Origin: CAYHHI01 sp964356335
GTDB lineage: Bacteria > Arandabacterota > Arandabacteria > Arandabacterales > Arandabacteraceae
Direction: 5' to 3'
DNA: 64,000 nt
NCBI GenBank assembly: GCA_964356335.1
Contig: CAYHHI010000002.1
Coordinates: 62,001 to 126,000, forward strand
Positions 62,867 to 64,000 of this stretch are shown here, piece after piece; position 1 is the stretch's first letter; each line of letters begins with the position of its first letter. A program made the translations under genes and the position numbers. Under the pieces are notes generated by a model. That model worked only from the letters and a program-made list of their open reading frames with translations, did no database searches and was not told where the DNA came from.

Positions 62867-64000
62867 ATGCACAGAATCGGATTATTTGCAGCTCTTGCCA
62901 TTTCCGTGATTTCACTGGCCACGAGCGTCGACGGTGGAACCGCGGGCAAGATCGCAGGCATGGTCGTTGACAGCGAAACCGGTGAACCCCTGGTTGCGGT
63001 CAATATAACGGTGGAGAATACCCATATGGGGGGCATCTCCAACATCGAGGGCCGGTATCATATTGTCAACCTCCTGCCGGGGACTTACGCGGTCAAGGCC
63101 AGCATGATGGGCTATCAGGCGATCGTCAAAGACGGCGTCTCAGTGAGTTCCGATCTTACCAGCGCGATCGATTTCGAACTGAGTCCGACGGTCCTTGACA
63201 TCGTTCCCGAAATCGTGGTCACTGCAGAGCGGCCGCTGATAAGAAAAGACATGACCTCTTCGGTGAGCATCATCGAACACGAAGAGATATCGATGCTACC
63301 GATAGAATCTCCATTCGATATCGTGAGCTTCCAGGCGGGTGCAGCGGTGGACAGAAGGGGTGTGCACGTCCGGGGTGGCCGAGATACAGAGATATCCTAC
63401 ACCGTAAACGGCGCGTCAATCATCGATCCGGTCTTCTCCAGGGCATCAGCCAACTACGACGAATCCGCCATACAGGAGATGGTGGTGCTGAGTGGTGGGT
63501 TCACCCCTGAGTACGGCAATGCCCAGTCCGGTATCGTCAATATCGTGACCAAAGAGGGGGGACTCAACTTCAAGGGCGAACTCGAGAAGAGCTTCTACCT
63601 GCCCCTGGAGGCCCTCTGGAAATCCGCAGATGATGCCAAGCAGTATGATACTGGCCTAGGCAGCACAAAACTCACCCTGAGTGGGCCTTTACCGTGGATC
63701 AGCCGGATCAAGTACTTCATATCCGGGGAGACTTCGCAGTGGGACGACTGGGATCCACACGTCTACGTGCTTCCGCATCAGGAGCGAAACCTCGACCAGC
63801 TGACCTGGAAGGTGACGGGCACGCCAAGTCCCAACCTGAAGCTCTTCTTCGAAGGTTTATTTTATGACACGCAGTACTACAAGTGGGATGCCCAGCGCCA
63901 GAAATTGCCTGAGACCTTCTTGAAGTATGATCGGGAGACCGAGGTCGGCGTTTTGGGCCTGAGCCATATGATAAGCCAGGATAGCTACTACGATGTTTCC
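62867..64000 (+). CDS. TonB-dependent outer-membrane receptor, 3' truncated by the window edge
   Basis: 378 codons are present with no stop. A signal peptide (about 1-23) is followed by a CarboxypepD-regulatory-like domain (GKIAGMVVDSETGEPLVAVNI, GTYAVKASMMGYQAI) and a plug domain (VHVRGGRDTEISYTVNGASIIDPV, VLSGGFTPEYGNAQSGIVNIVTKEGG); the barrel has begun (LTLSGPLPWISRIKYFISGE). It aligns by eye with the receptor at 44582 and is a paralogue. The ATG at 62867 follows AAAGGAGAGG. The ligand is unknown; its position after the murein-peptide genes may be coincidental. Confidence 0.88.
   Translation, partial: MHRIGLFAALAISVISLATSVDGGTAGKIAGMVVDSETGEPLVAVNITVENTHMGGISNIEGRYHIVNLLPGTYAVKASMMGYQAIVKDGVSVSSDLTSAIDFELSPTVLDIVPEIVVTAERPLIRKDMTSSVSIIEHEEISMLPIESPFDIVSFQAGAAVDRRGVHVRGGRDTEISYTVNGASIIDPVFSRASANYDESAIQEMVVLSGGFTPEYGNAQSGIVNIVTKEGGLNFKGELEKSFYLPLEALWKSADDAKQYDTGLGSTKLTLSGPLPWISRIKYFISGETSQWDDWDPHVYVLPHQERNLDQLTWKVTGTPSPNLKLFFEGLFYDTQYYKWDAQRQKLPETFLKYDRETEVGVLGLSHMISQDSYYDVS

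Overview
The window is gene-dense, moderately GC-rich bacterial chromosome. About 53 protein genes, nearly all on the + strand, are packed into long operons with many 4-bp ATGA/GTGA overlaps. I see no rRNA, tRNA, CRISPR array, insertion sequence or prophage. The gene content suggests a diderm of the Fibrobacteres-Chlorobi-Bacteroidetes (FCB) superphylum or a related candidate phylum. The signs are two TonB-dependent receptors with carboxypeptidase-like N-domains, a PorV/PorQ-family barrel protein, a secreted protein with a Por/FlgD-like C-terminal tail, two GWxTD-domain proteins, an LpxL/HtrB-type acyltransferase, ExbD, TolC and an MglA-type GTPase. The phylum assignment is inference from families only.

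Layout. 1-2592: a 5'-truncated alkaline-phosphatase-superfamily enzyme and a GAF-GGDEF diguanylate cyclase. 2594-6073: a 7-deazaguanine (queuosine precursor) operon, queD-queC-DUF366-queE, ending in an unexpected 2-hydroxyacyl-CoA dehydratase (HgdB/BcrC)-like iron-sulfur protein. 6157-15832: valS, a DUF4139 protein, a RodZ-like protein, then uvrB-nadC-birA-coaX, a repair and cofactor run. 15895-17569: CIRCE-controlled groEL without groES. 17604-20827 (- strand): acyltransferase, PimA-like glycosyltransferase, MFS transporter. 20945-25427: an orphan conserved-looking protein, an MglA-like GTPase with a long tail, a TPR protein, a UbiA-family prenyltransferase and uppP. 25600-32028: a 1185-residue TPR protein and uvrA.

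32076-44424 is a probable 12-kb run: the glycine cleavage system (gcvT-H-PA-PB, with a non-standard gcvT start), seven uncharacterised genes, and a LipM-like octanoyl/lipoyl transferase. The middle block holds two small proteins, a GlmL/MutL-type ASKHA ATPase, a barrel-sandwich protein and four membrane proteins including a DUF6754-type one. It looks like an undescribed membrane complex and is my main candidate for a new system.

44582-58625: cell-envelope genes (TonB receptor, secreted tail protein, PorV-like, GWxTD, solitary ExbD with a probable ACG start, YIP1 protein, then a TolC-HlyD-permease-permease exporter lacking its ATPase). 58618-62741: a second GWxTD protein followed by NlpC/P60-SH3, DUF1611 and dipeptide epimerase, a likely murein-peptide or D-glutamate recycling operon. 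62867-64000: a second TonB-dependent receptor running off the window.

All functional calls come from reading motifs and gene context; no database search was run.
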